Notes under the pieces: generated by a model
The model's input: only the letters and a program-made list of their open reading frames with translations
Told to the model about the DNA's origin: nothing
Database searches by the model: none
Program-made: the position numbers and the translations under genes
Shown: positions 44,488-53,875 of the stretch, piece after piece
Layout: the number at the start of each line of letters is the position of its first letter
Numbering within the stretch: the first letter of the stretch is position 1
NCBI RefSeq assembly: GCF_003028855.1
Contig: NZ_CP028324.1
Span: 2,418,001 to 2,482,000, forward strand
Direction: 5' to 3'
Source: Pseudoduganella armeniaca
GTDB lineage: Bacteria; Pseudomonadota; Gammaproteobacteria; Burkholderiales; Burkholderiaceae_D
DNA: 64,000 bases

Positions 44488-44648
44488 GTTTCCTCCAATG
44501 GTGCTGCTGCCAGCCGCCGACGGCGGTCTGCGCGCAACTTATCGCCAGTATTCATGACGTGTATAACTGGCGCAAGCGCAGGACTACGCAGGCCGGCTCG
44601 GTAGTATTACGTAGCACCCGGGCCCGGTGCGCAACGTACAATCCGGGG

Positions 44649-46001
44649 ATGAAACTGCGCCAGAAAGTCCTGTTCCTCGCCATCGTGCCGCTGATCCTGG
44701 CGCTGTGCGCCATCGCGCTGGCGGTGCGCCACCAGTCCAACCTGCTGGCCGGGCAGCAGAAGGCCGCGATCGAACAGGCCTACCTGGCCAGCAAGGAAGC
44801 GGAGCTGAAGCACTACGTGACCTTGGCGCTGCATTCGGTCGCCCACCTCACCGGGCGCCGCGATGCCGCCGCGCTGGACGAGGCCAAGCGCATCCTGTCC
44901 TCGCTCTCGTTTGGCGACGACGGCTACTTCTTCGTCTACGACATGCAAGGCAACAGCCTGATGCACCCGCGCCAGCCGGAGCTGGTGGGCCGCAACCTGC
45001 TGGCCATGAAGGACGGCGCCGGCAACCCGACCATCTTGCGCCTGCTGGCGCGCGCCCGCGCCGGCGGCGGGCTGGAACGCTACTACTGGGTCAAGCCGTC
45101 CACCCACCGCGAGGTGGCCAAGCTGGGTTACGTGATCCCGATGCAGGAGTGGGGCTGGATGCTGGGCACCGGCATCTATCTCGACGACGTGGAGGGCACG
45201 CTGGCCCGCATCGATGCCCAGCAGCGCGGCAATATCCAGAATACGATGCTGTGGATCGCCGGGATCGCGATCCTGTCGGCACTGGCCGTCGGCGTGTCCG
45301 GGCTGGCGCTGAACGTGTCGGAATCGCGCGTCGCCGATGCCAAGCTGAAGGCGCTGGCGCAGCGCGTGGTGGAATCGCAGGAAGAAGAGCGGGCGCGCCT
45401 GTCGCGCGATCTGCACGACGGCATCAGCCAGTGGCTGGTGTCGATCAAGCTGCGCATCGAGGCCGGCATCGTGCGCCTGACGGCGACGCCGCCGCAGACG
45501 GAAAAGGCGGTGACGATGTTCGAGCACACGGCCGAGCAGCTGAACAAGGTGCTGGGCGAGGTACGCCGCATCTCGCACAACCTGCGTCCCGCGGTGCTGG
45601 ACGATATCGGCCTGGCCGCCGCGCTGGCGCACCTGGCCGGCGAGTTCCAGCAGACCAGCGGCATGCCGGTGCAGTTCACGGCGACCGGCTGCACCGACCG
45701 CCTGCTGGACGTCGCGAACACGGTGCTGTTCCGCATCGCCCAGGAGGCGCTGACCAATATCGAGCGGCACGCGCACGCCAGCCGCATCGCGCTGGCGCTG
45801 ACGGGCGACGCCGATGGCGTGACCCTGGCGATCAGCGACGACGGCGTCGGCTTCGACGCGGCCGGCATCGCCCAGCACCCGCAGCGCGGCATCGGCCTGC
45901 GCAATATGATGGAGCGGATGGAGTCGATCGGCGGCCGCTTCGAACTGAGTTCGGGCGCGGACGGCACCGTCGTGCGCGCCCGCGTGGAGAACGGTAAATG
46001 A
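44649..46001 (+). CDS. Sensor histidine kinase with Cache domain (NarX/DegS type)
   Basis: The 450-residue protein has a helix at 9-27 (VLFLAIVPLILALCAIALA), a periplasmic single Cache domain (~40-200: GDDGYFFVYDMQGNSLMHPRQPEL, and PMQEWGWMLGTGIYLDDV), a second helix (WIAGIAILSALAVGVSGLAL), a HisKA_3 domain with the phospho-His in LSRDLHDGISQWLV, and HATPase boxes (ISDDGVGFD, GIGLRNMMERM). Such sCache kinases often sense carboxylic acids. I start at ATG 44649. The gene diverges from cstA and overlaps its response regulator by ATGA, so pyruvate or a related acid is the likely signal, by inference. Confidence 0.92.
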   Translation: MKLRQKVLFLAIVPLILALCAIALAVRHQSNLLAGQQKAAIEQAYLASKEAELKHYVTLALHSVAHLTGRRDAAALDEAKRILSSLSFGDDGYFFVYDMQGNSLMHPRQPELVGRNLLAMKDGAGNPTILRLLARARAGGGLERYYWVKPSTHREVAKLGYVIPMQEWGWMLGTGIYLDDVEGTLARIDAQQRGNIQNTMLWIAGIAILSALAVGVSGLALNVSESRVADAKLKALAQRVVESQEEERARLSRDLHDGISQWLVSIKLRIEAGIVRLTATPPQTEKAVTMFEHTAEQLNKVLGEVRRISHNLRPAVLDDIGLAAALAHLAGEFQQTSGMPVQFTATGCTDRLLDVANTVLFRIAQEALTNIERHAHASRIALALTGDADGVTLAISDDGVGFDAAGIAQHPQRGIGLRNMMERMESIGGRFELSSGADGTVVRARVENGK

Positions 46002-46633
46002 CGCTGCAAAAGATGATCCGTATTCTGCTGGTGGACGACCATCCGCTGGTGCGCGATGGCCTGCGCGCGCGGCTCGAGGCCGTGCCCACGTTCGACGTGG
46101 TGGGCGAGGCCGGCAGCGCCGCCGAGGCACTGGAGGTGGCGCGCCTGCAGGCGCCGGACCTGGTCCTGATGGACATCAATATGCGCGGCCAGAACGGTAT
46201 CGAGGCCACGGCCGAGTTCCGGGTGAGGTTCCCGGCGATCGCGGTGCTGATCCTGTCGATGCACGACAAGCAGGACTACGTGGCGCAGGCCATCGCCGCC
46301 GGCGCGCGCGGCTACGTGCTGAAGGACGCGCCGGGCAAGGACATCGTGGTGGCCATCGAGACCGTGATGTCGGGCGGGATCTACTACAGCGCGGCACTGG
46401 CGGCCCAGCTGGCGCGCCCGGCCAATGTGCCGCAGGAAGAAGCGCTGACGACACGCGAGCAGGAGGTGCTGCGCCACATCGCGGCCGGCGAATCGAACAA
46501 GCAGATCGCCCGTTCGCTCGACCTGTCGGTGCGCACCGTCGAGACGCATCGCCTGAACATCAAGCGCAAGCTGGGCATCGAAGGCCAGGCGGAACTGATC
46601 CGCTACGCCGTCCAGCACGCGCCCGAGATGTAA
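45998..46633 (+). CDS. LuxR/NarL-family response regulator
   Basis: The 211-residue protein has a receiver (ILLVDDHPLVRDGL, phosphoacceptor in LVLMDINMRG, conserved Lys in YVLKDA) and a LuxR-type helix-turn-helix (LTTREQEVLRHIAAGESNKQ, then SLDLSVRTVETHRLNIKRKL). It overlaps the kinase gene by four bases. It probably binds the cstA upstream region (44488-44648) when phosphorylated. No other target is evident. Confidence 0.95.
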   Translation: MTLQKMIRILLVDDHPLVRDGLRARLEAVPTFDVVGEAGSAAEALEVARLQAPDLVLMDINMRGQNGIEATAEFRVRFPAIAVLILSMHDKQDYVAQAIAAGARGYVLKDAPGKDIVVAIETVMSGGIYYSAALAAQLARPANVPQEEALTTREQEVLRHIAAGESNKQIARSLDLSVRTVETHRLNIKRKLGIEGQAELIRYAVQHAPEM

Positions 46634-46820
46634 AAGAAGCAAAGTGATCGGCATGTCAACGGTCGTGCGTAAACCGTTGTAGCTGGTGGACAAATGTTGG
46701 CGTGTGGAATTGGTTCTCTACGGTGCGCACATGTACTCAAGGCAATTTCTGCTATATTCCACCACGGCTACTTTTGCCTGATTGAAAATTTTTGACCGTG
46801 TATCCTTGACCGAGATCGCA

Positions 46821-47981
46821 ATGTCCGCTGACCAAAGTACGTTCCCGCTGGCGGGGCTGGAGGCCGTTTCGAACGCCCAGCACCAGTGGGTGGCGCTGGC
46901 GCTGACCCCGGCGCCGGGCCAGGACGCATGGCAGGCCGTCCTGCAACTGCTGGGCTATCCCGACGTCGGGGCGGCGCTGGCGCCGCTCGACTGCATCGTC
47001 ACGCTGGACGATCCGCTGGTGCTGAAGGACGAGCACATGGCGGCGCTGCCATCGAGCCGGATCGTGCTGCGCATCCCGGCCGCCGTGCTGGCCGAGGCGC
47101 CCGTGCGCAAGCGTTGCGCCGAGCTGGTGGAGCAGGGCTACCGCATCGTCGTCGATGGCGAACCCGGCGTGCACGGCAGCCAGGTCGGCGTGCGCGGCGT
47201 GACGAGCGACTGCGCCGTCGCGCTGCCGTCCGCGCTGGCCCTGATGAGCCTCCCCGGACCGCACTGGGCCCGCAACGTGCCCGGCGCCGCGCGCCTGGCC
47301 GTCTGCCGCGCGGCCGGCATGACGTGGTTCAGCGGTCCGTACGAACGCGAGCCGATGCCGGAAAAAGGCGACGGCACGGCGCGCAAGCGCCTGCTGGCGC
47401 TCCTGGGCCTGCTGGCGCGCGACGCCGACTCGCGCGAACTGGAGACGGTGCTGAAGCAGGACCCGGCGCTGTCGTACCACCTGCTCAAACTCGTCAACTC
47501 CGCGGCGTTCGCGCTGTCCTCGCCGGTCCATAATTTTGGCCAGGCCATCAATATGCTGGGCCGGCGCCAGTTGCAGCGCTGGCTGCAGCTGCTGCTGTAC
47601 GCGCGCCAGCAGGACGACAGCACGGCCAACCTGCTGTTGCCGCTGGCCGCGCTGCGCGCCGCGCAGATGGAAGCACTGTGCAAGCAGCAGGGCGGCGACA
47701 GGGACCGGCAGGACATGGCCTTCGTGGTCGGCGTGTTCGCACTGCTGGACGTGCTGCTGTCGATGCCGATGCCGGAGATCGTCGGCGCCTTGCATCTCGA
47801 TGCCGACGTGGCGGGCGCGCTGATCGAACGCAGCGGCCCGCTGGGCGAACTGCTGGCGCTGGTCGAGCAGCCCGTGCCCGACGCGGCGCGCCTGGCGGCG
47901 CTGGGGCTGACGGCCGAGGGCTACTGGCAAAGCCAGTTGCAGGGCTATCACTGGGCCATCCAGGTCAGCAGGAATCTGTAG
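46821..47981 (+). CDS. EAL-like/HDOD signalling protein
   Basis: The 386-residue protein combines a degenerate EAL-like N-terminal half (~1-175, with LAVCRAAGMTWFSGPYERE near its end) and an HDOD domain (~190-370). The HDOD shows DPALSYHLLKLVNSAAFAL, INMLGRRQLQRWLQLLLYA and later AFVVGVFALLDVLLSMPM. This is the YuxH layout. The EAL motif and metal ligands are not present, so it should bind but not cut c-di-GMP, or bind neither. A TTG start at 46782 is an alternative. It stops one base before the next gene, with which it must form a unit. Confidence 0.85.
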   Translation: MSADQSTFPLAGLEAVSNAQHQWVALALTPAPGQDAWQAVLQLLGYPDVGAALAPLDCIVTLDDPLVLKDEHMAALPSSRIVLRIPAAVLAEAPVRKRCAELVEQGYRIVVDGEPGVHGSQVGVRGVTSDCAVALPSALALMSLPGPHWARNVPGAARLAVCRAAGMTWFSGPYEREPMPEKGDGTARKRLLALLGLLARDADSRELETVLKQDPALSYHLLKLVNSAAFALSSPVHNFGQAINMLGRRQLQRWLQLLLYARQQDDSTANLLLPLAALRAAQMEALCKQQGGDRDRQDMAFVVGVFALLDVLLSMPMPEIVGALHLDADVAGALIERSGPLGELLALVEQPVPDAARLAALGLTAEGYWQSQLQGYHWAIQVSRNL

Positions 47982-50015
47982 ATGCCGCATTCCGTCACCG
48001 AATTCCTGGGCAGCAGTGCCGCCATATGCGACGCGGTGCTGCGCCTGCGCGGACCGGCGCTGACGGCGGAACTGGGCCGCATCGCCGCCGCTGTCACGCA
48101 CAGCCCGTGGGGCCGCTACGTGCCGGAAGGCGTCACGCCGGGCAGCGCGGCGCCGCGCGGCGCGCTGGTGCAGGAGGTGGCGTACGAGCAGCACCGCTTC
48201 GGCCGCTTCGAGGTGGCGGGGCGCGACGACTACGGCGTGGTCGAGCGCGAGCACCTGGCCAGCCTGGCCGGCCTGGCGGGCAGCGTGCTGCAGGTGCACG
48301 AGCGCGCCCAGCGCACCACGCATGCGTATGTGCAGGTGGAAGCGCAGCTGCAGCACCAGGCGCAGATCCTGGATCACCTGCACGAATCGGTCATCACGAT
48401 GGACCAGAGCGGCTTCATCACGAGCTGGAACAAGGGCGCCGAGCGCCTGTTCGGCTACACGTCGGTGGAAGCGGTGGGCCGCAACATCCTGTTCCTGTAC
48501 GACGACGAGGACCCCAGCTTCCACGATCCGTTCCTGGAGCAGGGCGGGCGCTTGATGGAAGTGCGGCGCAAGAAGAAGTCGGGCGAGGTGTTCTGGGCCA
48601 GCCTGTCGTTGTCGCCGCTGTGCGACGTCGACAACCGTTCGATGGGCCTGATCGCCTACCTGACCGACATCACCGAGCGCAAGGAAGCGGAAGAGCGCAT
48701 TCACCACCTGGCCTATTACGACGCGCTGACGCACCTGCCGAACCGCACCTTGCTGACCAAGCTGGTCGACCAGGCCATCGCGGTGGCGCAGCGCGGCGGC
48801 ATGCAGGGCTGCGTGCTGTTCGTCGACCTGAACCGCTTCAAGTTGATCAACGACGCGCTGGGCCGCCAGGCCGGCGACCAGCTGCTGCTGGAAGTGGCGC
48901 AGCGCTTCCGCCAGGCGCTGCGCGAGCAGGATGTGGTGGCGCGCCTGGGCGGCGACGAATTCGCCGTCGGCCTGTTCGAGATCGGCCAGGACCTGGAAGC
49001 CTCGCTGGTGGCGCAGAAGCTGATGGCCGCGCTGGCCGAGCCGTTCATCATCGACGGCCACGACCTGCGCGTGGGCGCCTCGATCGGCATCAGCGTCTAC
49101 CCGCAGGACGGCACGGACGCCGAAACGCTGCTGCGCCAGGCCGACATCGCGATGTACCGCGCCAAGCAGGGCATCGAGGCGGACGGCGTGGCGTTCTACA
49201 GCCAGGACATGAACCAGGGCATGCACGAGCGCATGCGCATCGAATCGGGCCTGCGCCAGGCCCTGGGCAACGGCCAGCTGCTGCTGCACTACCAGCCCAA
49301 GTTCTCGATCCAGGACGGCACCATCATCGGCGCCGAAGCGCTGGTGCGCTGGCAGCATCCGGAGCGCGGCATGGTGCCGCCGGCCGAATTCATCCCGCTG
49401 GCCGAGGCCACCGGCCTCGTGGTGCAGGTAGGCGAGTGGGTACTGGAACAGGCCTGCGCCCAGGCCCAAGCCTGGAAGCGCGCCGGCCTGCGACCGATCC
49501 GCCTGGCCGTCAACGTCTCCGCACGCGAGTTCACGCAGGCGCTGCCAGGCCGGGTGCAGGAAACGCTGCGCCGCTACGGGCTGGAGCCGTCGTGGCTGGA
49601 GCTGGAGATCACCGAGAGCACGCTGATGCACAACATCGACCGGGTGATCGGCATCATGGACCGCATCACGGCCTTGGGCGTGGCCTTGTCGCTGGACGAC
49701 TTCGGCACGGGCTACTCCAGCCTGTCGTACCTGAAGCGCTTCCCGATCGACACCTTGAAGATCGACCGCTCGTTCACGACGGGCATCCCGACGGACGCGA
49801 ACGACTGCGCGATCGCCAGCACGATCATCAGCATCGCCCAGCAGCTGAAGCACCGGGTGATCGCCGAGGGCGTCGAGACGGTCGAGCAGCTGGCTTTTCT
49901 GAAGAGTGCCGGGTGCAACGAGGTGCAGGGGTATCTGTACTCGCGGCCGTTGCCGGCGGCGGAGTTCGAGCGGGCGGTGCGGGAGAAGTGGACGGTTGGG
50001 GTGAAGGCGGCTTGA
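47982..50015 (+). CDS. PAS-GGDEF-EAL cyclic-di-GMP protein
   Basis: The 677-residue protein has an N-terminal helical/GAF-like part, a PAS domain (~130-245; VITMDQSGFITSWNKGAERL), a GGDEF domain with intact VVARLGGDEFAV and an EAL domain with IGAEALVRWQHPERG, LSLDDFGTGYSSLSYL and VIAEGVETVEQL. No membrane segment or receiver is visible. Both catalytic sites look complete, so it may switch between synthesis and hydrolysis. It follows the EAL/HDOD gene with no gap, which suggests the two proteins work together. Confidence 0.93.
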   Translation: MPHSVTEFLGSSAAICDAVLRLRGPALTAELGRIAAAVTHSPWGRYVPEGVTPGSAAPRGALVQEVAYEQHRFGRFEVAGRDDYGVVEREHLASLAGLAGSVLQVHERAQRTTHAYVQVEAQLQHQAQILDHLHESVITMDQSGFITSWNKGAERLFGYTSVEAVGRNILFLYDDEDPSFHDPFLEQGGRLMEVRRKKKSGEVFWASLSLSPLCDVDNRSMGLIAYLTDITERKEAEERIHHLAYYDALTHLPNRTLLTKLVDQAIAVAQRGGMQGCVLFVDLNRFKLINDALGRQAGDQLLLEVAQRFRQALREQDVVARLGGDEFAVGLFEIGQDLEASLVAQKLMAALAEPFIIDGHDLRVGASIGISVYPQDGTDAETLLRQADIAMYRAKQGIEADGVAFYSQDMNQGMHERMRIESGLRQALGNGQLLLHYQPKFSIQDGTIIGAEALVRWQHPERGMVPPAEFIPLAEATGLVVQVGEWVLEQACAQAQAWKRAGLRPIRLAVNVSAREFTQALPGRVQETLRRYGLEPSWLELEITESTLMHNIDRVIGIMDRITALGVALSLDDFGTGYSSLSYLKRFPIDTLKIDRSFTTGIPTDANDCAIASTIISIAQQLKHRVIAEGVETVEQLAFLKSAGCNEVQGYLYSRPLPAAEFERAVREKWTVGVKAA

Positions 50016-50049
50016 CCGGGCTGCCTTGCTACCGACGTGTCCAGGCTTA

Positions 50050-50077
50050 GGGTCTGTCCCCGCAGGGGGACTGACCC
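50050..50077. repeat. GGGTCTGTCCCC and GGGGGACTGACCC pair
   Basis: Two of the repeated words stand four bases apart in the gap between the GGDEF-EAL gene and the tRNA. They are the same words as after nusB (26426, 26479). Confidence 0.75.
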
Positions 50078-50142
50078 TGGTTTTCCAGGTTATCGTCAGC
50101 GTCCCGTGCCCTCATGCATCTGGCGGCCCAGCAAGGATTCTG

Positions 50143-50148
50143 TATAAT
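50143..50148 (+). promoter_or_regulatory. -10 box of the tRNA-Ser promoter
   Basis: A perfect TATAAT stands 33 bp before the tRNA 5' end. Confidence 0.65.
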
Positions 50149-50181
50149 GCGGGCACCTCGGTGTACAAGTACACCAGAGAA

Positions 50182-50271
50182 GGAAGCGTGGCCGAGTGGT
50201 TGAAGGCAGCAGTCTTGAAAACTGCCGACGGTGTGAGCCGTTCGTGAGTTCGAATCTCACCGCTTCCGCCA
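50182..50271 (+). tRNA. tRNA-Ser (UGA)
   Basis: The acceptor arms GGAAGCG and CGCTTCC pair, followed by GCCA with CCA encoded. The anticodon loop CTTGAAA (50214-50220) between GCAGT and ACTGC gives anticodon UGA at 50216-50218. The TpsiC arm reads GTGAGTTCGAATCTCAC. A long variable arm (class II) is present, as in serine tRNAs. Confidence 0.97.
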
Positions 50272-50280
50272 GAACAAATG

Positions 50281-50307
50281 AAAAGCCCTTGAGATTCAAG
50301 GGCTTTT
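50281..50307 (+). terminator. Terminator after tRNA-Ser
   Basis: A perfect 12-bp stem (AAAAGCCCTTGA and TCAAGGGCTTTT) with a GAT loop lies nine bases after the tRNA and is rich in T at its 3' side. Confidence 0.88.
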
Positions 50308-50734
50308 CATTTTACGAGGCAAATTGGTTTGTTCCGCAGGCCACACGCTTAGACACTCGATACAAGAAGTTGCGGAACCGGGCCGCAACTTAAGCTTGCT
50401 GGCAATGCGCACATTAGTCGAGCACTACTTGGCCCGACTGGTCGAGGACGCATACGGCATAATCAGCTGCGGCCATAAAGCCTCGGTGTTGCCGCAAAAG
50501 CAATCTTACCGCGCGGTCGCGCACCACTTTCTTAATACCCTCGGTCGGCTGATGGTAGCTCACAAGCAGTCACGGGTAGTCGAGATAATCGGCTGGTGAT
50601 ACGATGCTGAAAGTGATTTTGGACTGCACGTTGTTTGTCTCTGTTAAAGCTAAAGAGGATGCCAAGAATCCAAGTATTTGACAGAACGAAATCGTCTGGT
50701 TGTATGAATTTTCAAGAACGGGAGCTGTGGATCA
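50308..50734. other. AT-richer intergenic stretch after tRNA-Ser
   Basis: These 427 bp are clearly less GC-rich than the flanking genes on the left. I see no plausible gene, no direct repeat of the tRNA end and no hairpin. It is probably the start of an acquired segment and holds the promoter of the next gene. Confidence 0.5.
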
Positions 50735-52420
50735 ATGCTTGAATCAATTGAAATGAGGGCTGGGTCAAGCCCAGGGAGAGATCCACTAAAGTTTAGCCTA
50801 GCCCCTGTGACAGTGTTTGTCGGTCCGAACAACAGCGGTAAATCACGAGCTCTCAAAGAGATTGAGGAGTGGGTAACGAGACCGCAACCTCCAGTTTGCC
50901 AAGTGATCCAAAATGTGGAGTTTTCAACGTGGGAGTTGGGAGAATTCGAGGCAGAGCTAGCAAGGATTTCCGTTGAGCCAGAAGTTGGCGAAGTATTGAA
51001 CACGGATAACGTATTGATCGGAAAGCTACGCCCACAGGATAACAGTGCAGCGCGTTTTCAGCTTTATCGCCCAGGCCTGATTGAAGATGCACTTGATCCG
51101 AATCGGGCGTATCGTGGTTATTACGGTAATTACCTATCGCTTTACACCCTCAGGCTCGACGGCAGAAGCCGACTATCTTTGATTGATGATAAGCCATCGG
51201 GGGATTTATTAAGGCTTGCCCCAAATCACCTGGCGAAGCTATTCGTAGACTCAGCTTCGCGAAAAGAGGTGCGGCGAATCGTCTACGAAGCCTTTGGCAA
51301 GCATCTCGTTGTCGACCCGACCAATATTGGCCTCCTTCGTTTACGTTTGTCGAACCGTGCGCCGCGTGATGACCGTGAAGAGCAAGGCTGGGATGAAATA
51401 TCTAGAGCGTTTCATAGCGCTGCACCATTGTTGAGTGAGGCTAGTGATGGAGTTAAGGCATTTGTGGGAATGGTCACAACCCTTATTGCCGGGGAACCTA
51501 GGGTGACTCTAGTGGATGAGCCCGAAGCATTTTTGCATCCAACTTTGGCCGCACGATTGGGAAAGGAAATCACCTCAGCACTTTCGGGCACAAACAGACG
51601 ACTCTTTGTGTCGACCCACAGCTCTAGTTTCTTGATGGGATGTGTGCAAGGTGGTGCAGCTATCAATATTGTTCGGGTGACCTACGATGGGCACACTTCG
51701 ACTGCAAGGCTATTAACTCAGGAACGCCTAATTCCTTTAATGCGGAACCCTTTGCTTCGGTCAATTGGAGTTCTGGATGCTCTCTTTTATAATGCAGTAG
51801 TTGTAACCGAAGCAGATGCTGATCGTGCGTTCTATCAAGAAATAAACGAGCGGCTTCTTCAGGCTCACGACCCGCGCGGAATCGAAGGGTGTCTTTTCTT
51901 AAATGCCCAGAACAAACAAACTGTCTGGGATATTGTACAACCGCTTCGAGAGCTTGGAATTCCTGCGGCTGGAATTGTTGACATTGATGTTTTGAAGGAA
52001 GGGGGCGCTGTTTGGGCGAAACCAATGAAAGGAGCATTCGTGCCGGAGATTAGTCATGGCTCCCTTGGCGTTGAACGTAATGCTCTCTTGCAGGCCTTCA
52101 GTAAGACGGGTAAGGATATGAAAAAGCACGGCGGCATCGCGTTGTTGGCGGGCGAAGAACGTGAGGCATGCAATAATTTTCTCGCTAAATTGGCGGAATA
52201 TGGAATATTCGTGGTCCCGACGGGCAAGGTCGAATCTTGGCTTGCTTCTGTTAAGATCAGTAGAGGAAAATCGGGGTGGCTTGCGACTGTTTTTGAAATA
52301 ATGGGAGAGGACCCATTAAATCCTAGTTATGTGCGGCCGGGTGATGGTGACGTCTGGGATTTCATCGGCGATATAGCGAGTTGGGTAAGGCTTCCGAAGA
52401 GAAAAGGCGTACCTGACTAA
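50735..52420 (+). CDS. OLD-like AAA ATPase with TOPRIM domain (defence candidate)
   Basis: The 561-residue protein has an ABC-type ATPase: Walker A in VFVGPNNSGKSRALKE (~30-43), a signature-like EASDGVKAF (~232), Walker B in VTLVDEPEAFLHP (~255) and an H-loop in VSTHSSSFL. From about residue 350 a TOPRIM-like part follows, with VVVTEADADRAFYQEI (metal-binding Glu) and GIVDIDVL (DxD). This order is that of OLD-family nucleases, several of which defend against phages (Gabija GajA, P2 Old, PARIS-like systems). Codon use is much less GC-rich than in the neighbours, and it sits next to a tRNA, so it was probably acquired. No helicase or toxin partner gene is adjacent. Confidence 0.8.
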   Translation: MLESIEMRAGSSPGRDPLKFSLAPVTVFVGPNNSGKSRALKEIEEWVTRPQPPVCQVIQNVEFSTWELGEFEAELARISVEPEVGEVLNTDNVLIGKLRPQDNSAARFQLYRPGLIEDALDPNRAYRGYYGNYLSLYTLRLDGRSRLSLIDDKPSGDLLRLAPNHLAKLFVDSASRKEVRRIVYEAFGKHLVVDPTNIGLLRLRLSNRAPRDDREEQGWDEISRAFHSAAPLLSEASDGVKAFVGMVTTLIAGEPRVTLVDEPEAFLHPTLAARLGKEITSALSGTNRRLFVSTHSSSFLMGCVQGGAAINIVRVTYDGHTSTARLLTQERLIPLMRNPLLRSIGVLDALFYNAVVVTEADADRAFYQEINERLLQAHDPRGIEGCLFLNAQNKQTVWDIVQPLRELGIPAAGIVDIDVLKEGGAVWAKPMKGAFVPEISHGSLGVERNALLQAFSKTGKDMKKHGGIALLAGEEREACNNFLAKLAEYGIFVVPTGKVESWLASVKISRGKSGWLATVFEIMGEDPLNPSYVRPGDGDVWDFIGDIASWVRLPKRKGVPD

Positions 52421-53006
52421 AGATCTGCATTGTTACAGCCGGTTGCGACGGCAGCTTCGGACTGCCGGTGCTAATGTTTGCTCAGTGAACCATAACATGT
52501 TCAACGTCAACGCTTTGCGGCTGGACTGATGATCCCGCCATGATCAAGTGCGTTACAACCACCCCGGCATAACGATGCTCGTCATCGGAGACAGCCTAAA
52601 GGGTGGCCACTCGGCAGTTGACGGCTTCACTGCGCGCCTGAGCTAGGGTTCTATGCGATTCGCCAGCTACGGAAGGATCGCACTTCGACTTCGTAACAGC
52701 CGCAGCTCGGGCAACACGTTTGCCCGCTTTGGATCCGCACGGCAATGCCGACGGGATATTTTGTCGTGCTGGCTGACCCGCGCTACGGTAATACCAGCTT
52801 GAAGTGTCAAGCATCGTGCAGGCTGGCTGCCGGCCGTCGCGCGCGCGTTGAAGCCGGCCGGCTCGCTGTGGGAATTTGGCAGTATGCGGTTCCTTGCACA
52901 GGTGTTTGCCGAGGCGGGCGCCCTTTAGATCATCGGAGCGAGGCTGAATGCTACGCATCTACAGCCTCGGTCGGAACCCTACACTTAGCTCACATGGTAA
53001 TTGCGT
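52421..53006. other. Non-coding stretch in the accessory region
   Basis: I see no gene with a credible start, domain or codon pattern in these 586 bp; the only open frames are short. Base composition rises toward the right. It may hold scars of lost genes. Confidence 0.45.
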
Positions 53007-53875
53007 TTATGCGGAGGGAACTGCTGCTTTGAGGTCTGCAACCAGAGATCGAGTTAGCTGTATGTAGCTATTCACCGACTCAAATTCGATTTCGAAATCC
53101 TCCACATGCGCAGCTTGGTTCCTGAGAGCGCGTAACTCGTGAAAGACCGACATTTGCTTCCCATTGAAAATTCCGAGTAGGCCGAGTTCGCGTCCCAGTG
53201 CGACGGGGCTCGTGCGGGTGCGGTACCCGGTTGAAGCGTCGCTTACGGCCTGCCTACTATGCGAATCCACGGCTTTTGTAGCGGCTATTTCCACACCGCG
53301 CCACGCCTCTAGAATTGCAGACCGCGGCGAAACGCGTGCCAACTCAAGTAAGCGCGCCTCTTCGTCGCTAACTGGACGGGCCATTTGCCGCTCTGGGGTC
53401 ACAGCCTCGACTTCTTTTCGTAACTCATCCACCTGCTGCGCGAATTCAGCTTCGACTGGCCCGGCCTTTACCCTAGTCATGCCTTTCACTTTCTCCTGCA
53501 GCTGTGGTGCAAACCGCCAAGCTACAATAGCAGCAACTATAGGCCAGGATAGTCCCGGAATTATTTTGCTGAGAAAATCTAACCAGGGTGATGATTCTAT
53601 ATCGCTATTGGGCTTCTGCTTAAGGTCATTTGAGGCAGGGCCGCTACAGAAAACCGCGACGGACTGGCTCGGCTTAGCGTCGAGCTCCGCAAATATGTTT
53701 CCTGTAGGCTGGGTTCGCGGTACAGAGGGCTTCCCGCGCGGCGTTGGGTTTGCACAGACTTGCGCGGGGGCGGAAAGGCTGGGGCGGGCGCCTCCGCAGC
53801 TGACGCCGTTGACGACGCAAGCATTGACAGCTGGAGGATTGCGACAGCTTGAAGGAAGTATTGAGCTGGCATCAT
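53007..53875 (-). pseudogene. Membrane protein with HEPN-like C-terminal domain, one frameshift
   Basis: The N-terminal frame starts at ATG 53875 with a signal-like segment (YFLQAVAILQLSMLASSTASA). It breaks at the GGGGG run 53766-53770; one extra base joins it to the frame with SQSVAVFCSG, a membrane helix (SWPIVAAIVAWRFAPQL), a coiled coil (VEAEFAQQVDELRKEVEAV) and a helical C-terminal domain (LEAWRGVEIAATKAV, then FHELRALRNQAAHVEDFE). The RNQAAH text fits the Rx4H motif of HEPN-type helical domains. The length would be about 289 residues. The second frame has no start codon upstream of 53489, which supports a break rather than two genes. Its role is unknown. Confidence 0.6.

Noticed and set aside
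46752..49853. Open frame of 1033 codons on the minus strand
   Set aside because: It opposes two well-supported genes and shows only shadow composition.
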